From positions 1,655,506 through 1,719,505 of the forward strand of contig NZ_BFCB01000002.1 of NCBI RefSeq assembly GCF_003569045.1: a stretch of DNA of 64,000 nucleotides. Reading direction: 5' to 3'. This DNA comes from Aggregatilinea lenta (lineage in GTDB: Bacteria; Chloroflexota; Anaerolineae; Aggregatilineales; Aggregatilineaceae). The translations under genes were made by a program, and so were the position numbers. The notes beneath the pieces were generated by a model, which worked only from the letters and a program-made list of their open reading frames with translations, had not been told where the DNA came from and did not search any database. Positions 56,572 to 64,000 of this stretch are shown here, piece by piece (the first letter of the stretch is position 1; every line of letters begins with the position of its first letter).

Positions 56572-56747
56572 CCAAGCGTCGATTCACCCGCTTTACTACC
56601 CCACTCTAGACACTCATCAGCGCCGGGATCCGCGTGTGCGGATCCCGCTGCGCTGCCGTGCGTGCAACCCGGTCGGCGGTTTTCCGTATAAAACAGCAGA
56701 AGCCAGCAGATAACGCTCACGTTAAGAGCAGAATTAGGGGGCGCCGC

Positions 56748-57752
56748 ATGAAAGCGATAGTCTACACGTCCTACGGACCACCCGACGTCCTCCATCTCAC
56801 CGAGATCGAAAAGCCCGCGCCAAAGGACAATGAGATCCTGATCCGGGTTTTTGCAGTTCCCGTCAGCTTTGGGGACGTCCTGGCGCGGAAGTTCAACACC
56901 GTCTCGCCGCGCAATTTTTCCATGCCCGCCCTGCTGTGGCTCCCGTCACGGCTCGCTTTCGGCATCCGCAAGCCGCGCAAACCGGTCCTGGGCAGCGAAT
57001 TTGCTGGAGAAGTCGAAGCCGTTGGCGCGGCAGTCACGCGCTTCAAGCCGGGCGACCGCGTGTTTGGCTATCGTGGGGCCAGCTTCGGCGCGTATGCTGA
57101 GTACCTGTGTATGTCCGAAACCGGCACGGTGACCCCCATGCCCGCCAACATGACCTACGAAGAAGCCGCCACCATCCCCTACGGCGCGCTGACGGCGGGA
57201 AATCTGCTCAAGAAGGTGAACATCCGGCCCGGCCAGAAAGTGCTGATCAACGGCGCGTCCGGCGGCATTGGCTCGGCGGCGGTCCAGTTCGCCAAACATG
57301 CCGGGGCGGAAGTGACCGGCATATGCAGCACACCGCGCGTCGATCTCGTCAAGGCGCTAGGGGCCGATCACGTCATCGACTACACCCGCGAGGACTTCAC
57401 CCAGAACGGCGAGACTTACGACCTGATCTTCGACATTCTGAACAAAAGCTCGTTTGCGTGCTGCAAAGACTCCCTCACGCCCAATGGACGCTATCTGTTA
57501 GCCAGTTTCAAGATGAAACAGATCTTCCAGATGCTGCGGACCTCGATCACCGGCGGCAAAAAAGTGATCTGTGCGCTGTCGGTCGAAAACCAGGCTGACC
57601 TGGAACGCGTCAAAACGCTGGTCGAGGAAGGCGCAATCAAAGCCGTCATCGACCGGTGTTACCCGCTGGAGCAAGCCGCCGAGGCGCACCGGTACGTCGA
57701 GGCCGGAGGCAAAACCGGCAGTGTCGTGCTCACCGTGACGCCCAGCGCCTGA
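56748..57752 (+). CDS. Zinc-independent quinone oxidoreductase/MDR-family dehydrogenase (copy 1)
   Basis: 334 aa. The N-terminal GroES-like part (PPDVLHLTEIEKPAPKDNEI, GSEFAGEVEAVGAAVTRFKP, GDRVFGY) and the Rossmann motif VLINGASGGIGSAAVQFAKHAG are complete. The structural zinc loop of alcohol dehydrogenases is missing, so it is of the quinone oxidoreductase type. AARs of this type reduce quinones or enones with NADPH. The ATG at 56748 follows TAGGGGG. Copy 2 lies 51 bp downstream, so the two form a tandem pair. Confidence 0.9.
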   Translation: MKAIVYTSYGPPDVLHLTEIEKPAPKDNEILIRVFAVPVSFGDVLARKFNTVSPRNFSMPALLWLPSRLAFGIRKPRKPVLGSEFAGEVEAVGAAVTRFKPGDRVFGYRGASFGAYAEYLCMSETGTVTPMPANMTYEEAATIPYGALTAGNLLKKVNIRPGQKVLINGASGGIGSAAVQFAKHAGAEVTGICSTPRVDLVKALGADHVIDYTREDFTQNGETYDLIFDILNKSSFACCKDSLTPNGRYLLASFKMKQIFQMLRTSITGGKKVICALSVENQADLERVKTLVEEGAIKAVIDRCYPLEQAAEAHRYVEAGGKTGSVVLTVTPSA

Positions 57753-57803
57753 TCTGACGGTGAACCGCCATCATTAACGCTGCGCTATCTGGAGAAATAA
57801 CAC

Positions 57804-58793
57804 ATGAAAGCAATGGTTTACACCCAGTACGGATCGCCGGACGTCTTGCATCTTGAGGACGTCGCAACGCCTACGCCCGCCGACAATGAAGTCCTGGTGA
57901 AGATCTACGCCTCGTCGATTAACGCTGCGGACTGGCATCTGCTGCGCGCCAAGCCGTTTCTCGCCCGCCTGGATAACGGCCTGCTAAAGCCCAAACGCAC
58001 GATCCTCGGCGCGGATGTTGCCGGGCGGGTGGAAGCCGTCGGCGGTGCCGTGACGCAGTTCAAGCCCGGCGACGAGGTGTTCGGGGATCTTTTCGAGTCC
58101 GGTCATGGCGCGTTTGCCGAGTATGCCACCACGCCCGAACAGCTTCTCGCGCTCAAACCGGCCAACATCACGTTCGAGCAGGCCGCCGCTGTGCCGCTGG
58201 CTGGCGTCACCGCCCTGCAAGCGCTGCGTCGCGTGAACGTCCAGCCTGGCGAGCGGGTGCTGATCAATGGTGCGACAGGCGGCGTCGGCAGCTTCGCCGT
58301 GCTGATCGCCAAAGCGTACGGGGCAGAGGTCACCGGCGTGTGTAACCCGGCTAAAATGGACACGGTGCGCTCGCTCGGCGCGGATCACGTCATCGACTAC
58401 ACACAGGAAGATTTCACCCACAGCGGGCAGCAGTATGACGTGATCGTCGACATCGCGGCCAACCGTTCCGCGTCCGATTACAAGCGCGCTTTGAGTCCGC
58501 AGGGGCGATACATCTTCGTCGGGTTCTCGACGATGGGACACATGATCCGCACGACGCTTCAGGGCATGTGGATTTCGCGGACCAGCGACAAGCGGTTCGT
58601 GTTCATGGGGACGGCGAAGCCCAACCAGCCGGACCTGCTGATCCTGAGCGAAATGCTTGAATCCGGTAAGATCGTGCCCCACATCGACAAGACGTACCCG
58701 CTGAGCGAGGTCCCAGACGCCATCCGGTACATGGAGTCCCGGCGCATCCACGGCAAGGTCGTCATCACGGTGGCGCAAAACGACCCGGCCTGA
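57804..58793 (+). CDS. Zinc-independent quinone oxidoreductase/MDR-family dehydrogenase (copy 2)
   Basis: 329 aa. It has the same plan as copy 1: KAMVYTQYGSPDVLHLEDVA, GADVAGRVEAVGGAVTQFKP, NGATGGVGSFAVLIAKAYG, and DHVIDYTQEDFTHSGQQYDV. The last string is nearly shared with copy 1 (ADHVIDYTREDFT), supporting a recent tandem duplication. Active-site zinc ligands are missing. GGAGA lies 9 nt before the ATG. Substrate unknown. Confidence 0.9.
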   Translation: MKAMVYTQYGSPDVLHLEDVATPTPADNEVLVKIYASSINAADWHLLRAKPFLARLDNGLLKPKRTILGADVAGRVEAVGGAVTQFKPGDEVFGDLFESGHGAFAEYATTPEQLLALKPANITFEQAAAVPLAGVTALQALRRVNVQPGERVLINGATGGVGSFAVLIAKAYGAEVTGVCNPAKMDTVRSLGADHVIDYTQEDFTHSGQQYDVIVDIAANRSASDYKRALSPQGRYIFVGFSTMGHMIRTTLQGMWISRTSDKRFVFMGTAKPNQPDLLILSEMLESGKIVPHIDKTYPLSEVPDAIRYMESRRIHGKVVITVAQNDPA

Positions 58794-58811
58794 CGCGGTG
58801 CCCCAGGGCCG

Positions 58812-59168
58812 CTACTCGTCCCGCCGCACGATGACCGTGCGCATCACGCCGCTGTTCATCTGCGCCAGGATCATCGTTTGATCGTCCGGCGTGCAGCCGA
58901 TCAGCAGCTTGATCTCTGCGTCGCGCTTGAGGCCGTCCACCGAACAGGAGATCGCGTCGACGCGCGTGCCGCCCTCCGAGCCGCGCCACACGTCGATCCC
59001 GGCCCCGTCGCCGGAAGTTGTGTCTTCCAGATAACCGTAATCGACCGGATAAATCATGGCCGGGTAGCGCGGGTGCGCGCTGCCCTTCGGGCGGTCGATC
59101 ACGATCGGGCAGTGGGCCACAAGCTGATCGAGCGCGTCCCAGAAGTCGCCCGTGAAATTGAGCGTCAT
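58812..59168 (-). CDS. Inorganic-pyrophosphatase-like small protein, incomplete active site
   Basis: 118 aa, shorter than the about 175 aa of family I pyrophosphatases. Family-like pieces are visible: IDRPKGSAHPRYPAMIYPVD, YGYLEDTTSGDGAGIDVW. The usual acidic cluster D-G-D-P-x-D reads DGAGID here, so one metal Asp is Ala and the Pro is Gly. The C-terminal third of the family is absent. Full pyrophosphatase activity is therefore unlikely; a nucleotide or phosphate sensor is possible. Its start is 4 bp after the stop of the ATPase gene, on the same strand: an operon. Confidence 0.7.
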   Translation of the reverse strand: MTLNFTGDFWDALDQLVAHCPIVIDRPKGSAHPRYPAMIYPVDYGYLEDTTSGDGAGIDVWRGSEGGTRVDAISCSVDGLKRDAEIKLLIGCTPDDQTMILAQMNSGVMRTVIVRRDE

Positions 59169-59172
59169 GTCG

Positions 59173-60414
59173 TCAGCCCTCCGGCAACGTAACCGGGGGT
59201 GTCGAGGGGCGCGGCTCCGGGGCTTGCGGATGGTTGCGGATGAACGCGGCCAGCACCGGCGGCGAGATCCGCACGCCCTGCCCGCTCGGGTTTTGCGTCA
59301 GCATCGACTTGTTCAGCAACTCGCGGATCAGTGCGCCATTCTGGTCCTGCTTGTCCTCCGCGACAGCATACAGCGCCTTGATCTCCTCGGCGTTCAGGCC
59401 GCGCAACAGCGTCTCCGCCTCGGCCTGGACGTTCGGCTCGGCGACCAGCCGCTTCGCCGCAAGCTGGACCGCCTGCGCGTAATCGGGCGCTTGAAGCTGG
59501 CCGAGCTTTTCGGCGTGCATGAAACCCGCGCGCACCAGGCCCGCGAAGCCGCCCGTCGCGCGGATCAGCAGGCCGAGCGCGTAATCGTCCTTGGAGACGG
59601 TGCGTTCCTCCAGCTGCTCGATCATGCGCCAGGCATCGTCGTCGCCATACGGCCCCAGGTAGGTCGCGTTGTCGTTGAACAGCTCGATGAACGGCTCCAG
59701 CACAGTCATGCGGTTCCCGGCGAGGTACGGCAGGCTGTTGCGCGTGAAGGTCACAAACATCACGCTGTACTTGAAGCGGTCGCGGATGCTGCGCAGCGCC
59801 ACGAAGAAATAGTTGGGCATGGCTTGCAGCAGGCCCTCGAATTCATCCATGAAGTACACGATGCGCAGCGGCGATCCCAGCAGCCGCGCCCCACTCAGCG
59901 ACGCGTCGAGGATGCCTTCCAGCCGCCGCAGCGCGAGGTGCGCGTGCAGCGAGTCCTCGAAGTCGGTCACGTCGGGATGCGCGTTCTCGAAGCGTTCCTG
60001 ATAGCGCGTGATCTGGCGCTCAAGCTCGGGATTGGGCGTCTGGGTCGGCGGCGGATCGTAGACGGGATAGAGCTGCGGCGTGATCGTCGTGCGGTGCACC
60101 AGCAGCTCGAAGCCCGGCCACGCCCGTGCGGCAATGTCGCCCGACGACTGCGGCAGCGCGGGCAGCAGCGCGTTGGGGTCGATGTTGATCGCCACCAGCG
60201 GCCCCTGCTTGGCGCTCAGCGGCGCGAAGCGGTTCCAGGGGCTGTTAGGATCGCTCGCGGCCAGCCGCTCCTGGTCCAGAAACCGCAGCAGATTGGTTTT
60301 GCCGACGCTGGGCGGGCCGATCACCGAAACGGACTGGCCCCGGTCGAGCGCCTGGACAATCGAAGACACTTCGTCGTGCCGGAAATCAGGGTGATAGTAC
60401 CGAGCCTGGGCCAT
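59173..60414 (-). CDS. AAA/STAND-type ATPase
   Basis: 413 aa from the ATG at 60414. Walker A is GPPSVGKTNLLRFLD and Walker B IVYFMDEFEGLLQ. Sensor-like and arginine residues follow (FVALRSIRDRFKYSVMFVTF). The C-terminal part (about 320-400) is a winged-helix-like region (LNKSMLTQNPSGQGVRISPP). The layout is like Orc1/Cdc6-type or STAND ATPases, which act as switches in signalling or DNA metabolism. It is followed after 4 bp by the pyrophosphatase-like gene. Function not known. Confidence 0.82.
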   Translation of the reverse strand: MAQARYYHPDFRHDEVSSIVQALDRGQSVSVIGPPSVGKTNLLRFLDQERLAASDPNSPWNRFAPLSAKQGPLVAINIDPNALLPALPQSSGDIAARAWPGFELLVHRTTITPQLYPVYDPPPTQTPNPELERQITRYQERFENAHPDVTDFEDSLHAHLALRRLEGILDASLSGARLLGSPLRIVYFMDEFEGLLQAMPNYFFVALRSIRDRFKYSVMFVTFTRNSLPYLAGNRMTVLEPFIELFNDNATYLGPYGDDDAWRMIEQLEERTVSKDDYALGLLIRATGGFAGLVRAGFMHAEKLGQLQAPDYAQAVQLAAKRLVAEPNVQAEAETLLRGLNAEEIKALYAVAEDKQDQNGALIRELLNKSMLTQNPSGQGVRISPPVLAAFIRNHPQAPEPRPSTPPVTLPEG

Positions 60415-60718
60415 ACCTCGCGTCCCTTCTGCGCACCGGCGCACACATCCTCATAGTTTAATCGAGCCGGGTGCAACTCACCAGCGCGAGCCGGACGCCG
60501 TCCCTCAATGAAAAATGAAAGAATTTCGTAAAAAGAAGAATAACCTCAACAATATAGTGTATAATCCCGGTTGATGTGGTGTGCACAGTGCTCACACCCG
60601 AGGTCGTTTGCCAACGCATACTGGCTTCGGTACAATCTTCCTAATCGCCACTCCGCTTTTCTTCTCTGCAACGGGCGTCTGTGAGACACGCCTGTTTCAC
60701 GCTGTCTGAGGGGTTTCA
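60415..60718. other. Promoter region of the pyruvate dehydrogenase operon
   Basis: No gene in this 304-bp stretch. An AT-rich part (60505-60565) holds TATAAT at 60560-60565; no clear -35 was found. The transcript would carry a leader of about 145 nt. Confidence 0.45.
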
Positions 60719-61702
60719 ATGGCAACACCAAATAAAGAGACATTGCTTGAATGGTACCGCCAGATGGTGTTGATCCGGCGGTTTGAGGAGCGCTGCGCCG
60801 AGCTGTATCAGGAAGGCCTGATCGGGGGCTTCCTGCATCTGTACATCGGCCAGGAAGCGACCGGCGTCGGGGCGGTGAGCGCGCTAGCGGAGAAGGACCA
60901 CATCATCACGGCTTACCGTGATCACGGGCTGGCGCTCGCGCGCGGCCTGGACCCGAACGCGATTATGGCCGAGATGCTCGGCAAGCGTACGGGCGTGAGC
61001 GGCGGGAAGGGCGGTTCGATGCACCTCGCCAACCGCGACCTGCACTTCTGGGGCGGCTACGGCATCGTCGGCGGGCACCTCCCGCTGGCGGATGGCATCG
61101 CGCTGTCGATTCAATACCAGGATTTGGGCGAAGTCGTGCTGTGCCTGATGGGCGACGGCGCGACGAATATCGGCTACTTCCACGAGTCGCTGAACCTCAG
61201 CGCGGTGTGGAACTTGCCGGTGGTGTGGCTGGTCGAAAACAACCAGTACGGCATGGGTACGGCGGTCGACCGCGCCAGCGGCGCGACCGAGCTGGTGCGC
61301 CGCGCGATGGCCTACAGCAGCGAGAACGGGCGCGGTATGAAGATGGGTCCGCGTCTGGACGGCATGGACGTGCAGGCCGTGCACGACGGCATCAGCGAAG
61401 CGGTTGAATACGCGCGCACGAACGGCCCGATCCTCGTCGAGTCCCTGACCTACCGGCTTGAAGGTCACAGTATGGGCGATCCGCAGCGCTACCGTACCAA
61501 GGAAGAAGTCGAGTCCTACGTGTCGAACGGCCCGATTGGCCGCTTCCGCAAGGTGCTCATCGAGAAGTACAAGAACATCGAGTCGCGTCTGGACGAAATC
61601 GACGCTCAGATGCTCCAGGTTGTCGAGGACGCGGTCGAGTTTGCGCGCAACAGCGACGACCCGACCTACGAAGATTTGATCAGTCACGTGTACGTGGATT
61701 GA
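60719..61702 (+). CDS. pdhA: Pyruvate dehydrogenase E1 component, alpha subunit
   Basis: 327 aa. The thiamine-diphosphate motif is GDGATNIGYFHESLNLSAVW with the closing NN (LVENNQYGMGT). RRFEERCAELYQEGLIGGFL and YRDHGLALARGLDPNAIMAE match E1alpha. Together with E1beta it decarboxylates pyruvate and passes the acetyl group to lipoyl-E2. The phospholoop REGHS...RYR region is present as LEGHSMGDPQRYRTKEE. First gene of the pdh operon; E1beta begins 11 bp after the stop. The substrate could also be acetoin or a branched-chain 2-oxo acid. Confidence 0.93.
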   Translation: MATPNKETLLEWYRQMVLIRRFEERCAELYQEGLIGGFLHLYIGQEATGVGAVSALAEKDHIITAYRDHGLALARGLDPNAIMAEMLGKRTGVSGGKGGSMHLANRDLHFWGGYGIVGGHLPLADGIALSIQYQDLGEVVLCLMGDGATNIGYFHESLNLSAVWNLPVVWLVENNQYGMGTAVDRASGATELVRRAMAYSSENGRGMKMGPRLDGMDVQAVHDGISEAVEYARTNGPILVESLTYRLEGHSMGDPQRYRTKEEVESYVSNGPIGRFRKVLIEKYKNIESRLDEIDAQMLQVVEDAVEFARNSDDPTYEDLISHVYVD

Positions 61703-61713
61703 GGCTCCGATAA

Positions 61714-62694
61714 ATGGCAGACACCCCTATTACCATCCGTGAAGCGCTCAGCGCGGCTCTGCGCGAGGAAATGCGTCGGGACGAACGCGTCTTTATCATG
61801 GGCGAAGAAGTCGGCGTGTGGGGCGGCACCTATGCCGTAACGCGCGGCTTTCTGGACGAATTTGGCGCCAAGCGCGTGCGTGACACCCCCATCTCGGAGA
61901 TGGTGATCGCCGGAGCCGCCACCGGCGCGGCGATGTACGGACTGCGCCCCGTTGCGGAACTCATGACGATCAATTTCGCCTTCCTGGCGCTGGACGCGAT
62001 TATTAACCACGCTGCCAAGGTGCGCTACATGTTCAACGGCCAGTTCACCGTGCCGCTGGTGATCCGTACCACGACCGGCGGCGGCAAGCAGTTGGGTGCG
62101 ACGCACTCTCACGCACCGGAAGTGATTTTCGCGCATTTCCCCGGCCTGTATGTGGGCATCCCCAGCACGGCATACGACGCCAAGGGCATGCTCAAGGCAT
62201 CGATCCGCAGCGATAACCCGGTCATGTTCGTCGAGCACAGCACCATGCTCCAGCGCCGCAGCGATGTGCCGGACGACGAAGACTTCGTACTGCCCATCGG
62301 CAAGTCGGACGTAAAGCGCGAAGGCGACGACGTGACCATCGTGACGTTCGGCAAGGGCGTCGAGTGGTCTACCAAAGCCGCCGAGATGCTCGAAAAAGAT
62401 GGCATTCAGGCTGAGATCGTGGACTTGCGCTGGCTGCGTCCGCTGGACCTGGAGCCGGTCTACGAGAGCTTCAAGAAGACCAACCGCTGCGTGATCGTCG
62501 AAGAAAGCCTGCCGATGTTCAACGTCGGGGCGGAAGTGGCGGCCAAGCTTCAGGAGAACATGTTCGATTATATGGACGCGCCGATCAAGCGCGTCGCGGC
62601 GATGGACCAGCCCCTGCCCTACTCGCGGGATATCGAGCTGATGGCGCTGCCGAGCGCCGAGAAGGTTGTCGCCGCCGTCAAGGAGTTGGTGTAA
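61714..62694 (+). CDS. pdhB: Pyruvate dehydrogenase E1 component, beta subunit
   Basis: 326 aa. Transketolase-like pyrimidine-binding half: REALSAALREEMRRDERVFI, MGEEVGVWGGTYAVTRGFLD, TPISEMVIAGAATGAAMYGL, which includes the conserved Glu for cofactor activation. The C-terminal half (RWLRPLDLEPVYESFKKTN, VEESLPMFNVGAEVAA) is complete. It forms an alpha2-beta2 heterotetramer with E1alpha. The last base of its stop TAA is the first base of the E2 start codon, so translation is coupled. Confidence 0.94.
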   Translation: MADTPITIREALSAALREEMRRDERVFIMGEEVGVWGGTYAVTRGFLDEFGAKRVRDTPISEMVIAGAATGAAMYGLRPVAELMTINFAFLALDAIINHAAKVRYMFNGQFTVPLVIRTTTGGGKQLGATHSHAPEVIFAHFPGLYVGIPSTAYDAKGMLKASIRSDNPVMFVEHSTMLQRRSDVPDDEDFVLPIGKSDVKREGDDVTIVTFGKGVEWSTKAAEMLEKDGIQAEIVDLRWLRPLDLEPVYESFKKTNRCVIVEESLPMFNVGAEVAAKLQENMFDYMDAPIKRVAAMDQPLPYSRDIELMALPSAEKVVAAVKELV

Positions 62695-64000
62695 TGGCTG
62701 AGCAAGTGATTATGCCCAAGCTCGGCTTCGACATGGCCGAGGGCACGCTGATCAACTGGACAAAGCAGGTCGGTGACGCGGTCAGCAAGGGTGACGTGAT
62801 TGCGGAAATCGAAACCGACAAAGCGACCATCGAGATCGAATCGCAGGTCGGCGGCACGATTTTGAAGCTCCTGGCCGAACCGGGCGCCGTGCTGCCGGTT
62901 GGCTCCCCGATCGCCTACGTTGGCGCTGAGGGCGAAACTGTGGCGGACGAAGGCGGGGCCAAGCCCGATCAGGCGCAGGATTCCGCCGAAGCCGCCGTCG
63001 CAGAACCGGAAGATGCGCCGGGTACCACCGAGGACGTGCATGAAGGGGAAGCGCGCCAGGACCAGACCGGAGCCACCCCGCAGCAGCCCGCCTCGGCTGA
63101 AGTTCAGCCGAAAGGCAACGGGAATTTCCCGGCGGGCCTGAAGGCCAGCCCCATCGCGCGACGCATCGCCGACGAGCGTGGGATCGACCTGAGCCGCGTG
63201 CAGGGCACAGGCCCCGGTGGCCGCATCGTCAAGAAGGACGTCGAGGACGTCCCGGCAGGTGAAGCGCCCGCCGCCCCGGTGCAGCCTGCCGCAGCACCCG
63301 CAGCCGCCGCGCCTGCTGCCCCGGCTTCCGCGCCGACCTATGGCGCTGTCCCGACCGACCAGGACGTCGAGGAAATCCCGCTGAGCAAGATGCGCTCGCG
63401 CATCGGCCAGCGCATGATCCAGAGCAAGCAGCAGGTTCCGCACTTCTACGTGACCAGCAGCATCGACGTGACGGCGCTGATGGACCTGCGCCGCCAGCTC
63501 AACGCGAGCCTGGACGACGACGCGGCGAAGATCACGGTCAACGACCTGATCGTCAAGGCCACCGCTCTGACGCTGCGCCAGTTCCCGAACCTGAACTCGC
63601 ACTACTACGGCGACAAGGTCATCCGCTACAACCGGATCAATGTCGGCATGGCCGTCGCCACGCCGGACGGCGGGCTGATCAACGTCGTCGCGCAGGACGC
63701 GGACAAGACCGCGCTCGGCACGATGGCCGCCCAGAACCGCGAGATCATTGGCCGCGCGCGCGAAGGTAAAATCAAGCCGGAAGACGTGGAAGGCAGCACC
63801 TTCAGCGTCAGCAATCTCGGCCCGTACGATGTGGATCACTTCATCGCGATCATCAACCCGCCCGAAGCGGGCATCCTCGCCATCGGCACGGCGACCAAGA
63901 CGCCCGTCGTGCTGGACGACGACACCATCGGCGTGCGCATGATCCTGAAGGCGACCATCAGCGTCGATCACCGTGTCAGCAATGGCGCGGAGGGTGCGGA
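62694..64000 (+). CDS. pdhC: Pyruvate dehydrogenase E2 (dihydrolipoyl acetyltransferase), partial at window end
   Basis: About 435 residues are visible. The lipoyl domain is at 1-80 (VIMPKLGFDMAEG, EIETDKATIEIES, with the lipoyl-Lys in DKA). An Ala/Pro/Glu-rich linker follows, then a peripheral-subunit-binding domain (ASPIARRIADERGIDLSRV, GTGPGGRIVKKDV). A second Ala/Pro linker leads to the catalytic domain from about 225 (SKMRSRIGQRMIQSKQQVPH). The window ends just after the active-site motif, which reads DHRVSNGAEGA: the usual HRxxDG has Asn for Asp. Only the last few residues are missing. The order E1alpha-E1beta-E2 is the normal operon. Confidence 0.93.
   Translation, partial: MAEQVIMPKLGFDMAEGTLINWTKQVGDAVSKGDVIAEIETDKATIEIESQVGGTILKLLAEPGAVLPVGSPIAYVGAEGETVADEGGAKPDQAQDSAEAAVAEPEDAPGTTEDVHEGEARQDQTGATPQQPASAEVQPKGNGNFPAGLKASPIARRIADERGIDLSRVQGTGPGGRIVKKDVEDVPAGEAPAAPVQPAAAPAAAAPAAPASAPTYGAVPTDQDVEEIPLSKMRSRIGQRMIQSKQQVPHFYVTSSIDVTALMDLRRQLNASLDDDAAKITVNDLIVKATALTLRQFPNLNSHYYGDKVIRYNRINVGMAVATPDGGLINVVAQDADKTALGTMAAQNREIIGRAREGKIKPEDVEGSTFSVSNLGPYDVDHFIAIINPPEAGILAIGTATKTPVVLDDDTIGVRMILKATISVDHRVSNGAEGA

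Overview
The window is GC-rich bacterial chromosome with dense genes on both strands. The gene content suggests a Chloroflexota (Anaerolineae-like) bacterium: long tandem-GAF sensors, DUF4388 plus small-GTPase pairs, a DUF3048 lipoprotein, secreted beta-propeller/SH3 proteins, lipoproteins with Thr/Pro-rich linkers, and M29 and M32 peptidases. This is inferred from gene families only; there is no rRNA or ribosomal marker. I see no CRISPR array, phage module, transposase or rRNA. Two tRNAs are present: Ser(CGA) and Asn(GUU).

Layout. 1-11150 (minus strand) is a signalling and metabolic block. In transcription order it holds a DUF4388 protein, an MglA-like GTPase, an alpha/beta hydrolase, a left-handed beta-helix protein, an acyl-ACP-reductase-like dehydrogenase, a response regulator with a degenerate GGDEF domain, and a PAS plus at least 8-GAF sensor that leaves the window. 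11400-19050 holds a DUF3048 lipoprotein, a membrane protein, an NphB/CloQ-like aromatic prenyltransferase, a small cytosolic protein, a GNAT enzyme, a NUDIX-like protein, dprA, an unknown protein and a TetR repressor. 19100-28560 holds a GH13 glycosidase probably controlled by that TetR, a divergent qorR/qorB-like pair, an AT-rich tandem GIY-YIG protein, a membrane protein, an M32 carboxypeptidase, a sulfurtransferase and groEL. 28900-39420 holds a metal-ligand-less M24 protein, two SH3/propeller paralogues, another propeller protein, galT-galK and a chromate transporter. 39680-50400 holds an acidic protein ending in a beta-clamp-binding motif, a HAD phosphatase, tadA, tRNA-Ser, an AT-rich orphan, an acyl carrier protein, a solute-binding lipoprotein, two tandem GNAT-like paralogues with a coupled receiver protein, an ECF sigma factor with a remarkable anti-sigma fusion, and tRNA-Asn. 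50470-64000 holds an M29 aminopeptidase, a kinase-like protein, a large membrane protein, an SPFH-like protein, two quinone-oxidoreductase paralogues, a pyrophosphatase-like protein with an ATPase, and the pyruvate dehydrogenase operon E1alpha-E1beta-E2 (E2 cut by the window end).

Most striking points: (1) an ECF sigma factor overlapping a transmembrane anti-sigma factor whose outer part holds two C39-like modules without the catalytic Cys, each followed by TPR-like repeats; (2) a set of intergenic palindromic repeats that cluster into composite islands, one supplying the galK stop codon; (3) an acidic protein with a perfect C-terminal sliding-clamp peptide; (4) an orphan NphB-type prenyltransferase; (5) a TetR operator seen twice, once inside a near-consensus promoter; (6) a probably leaderless tadA. 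Several enzyme homologues here lack a key active-site residue (M24, C39, pyrophosphatase, APH, GGDEF).

Limits: every domain call was made by eye from the translations. No search, alignment, GC plot or fold prediction was run.
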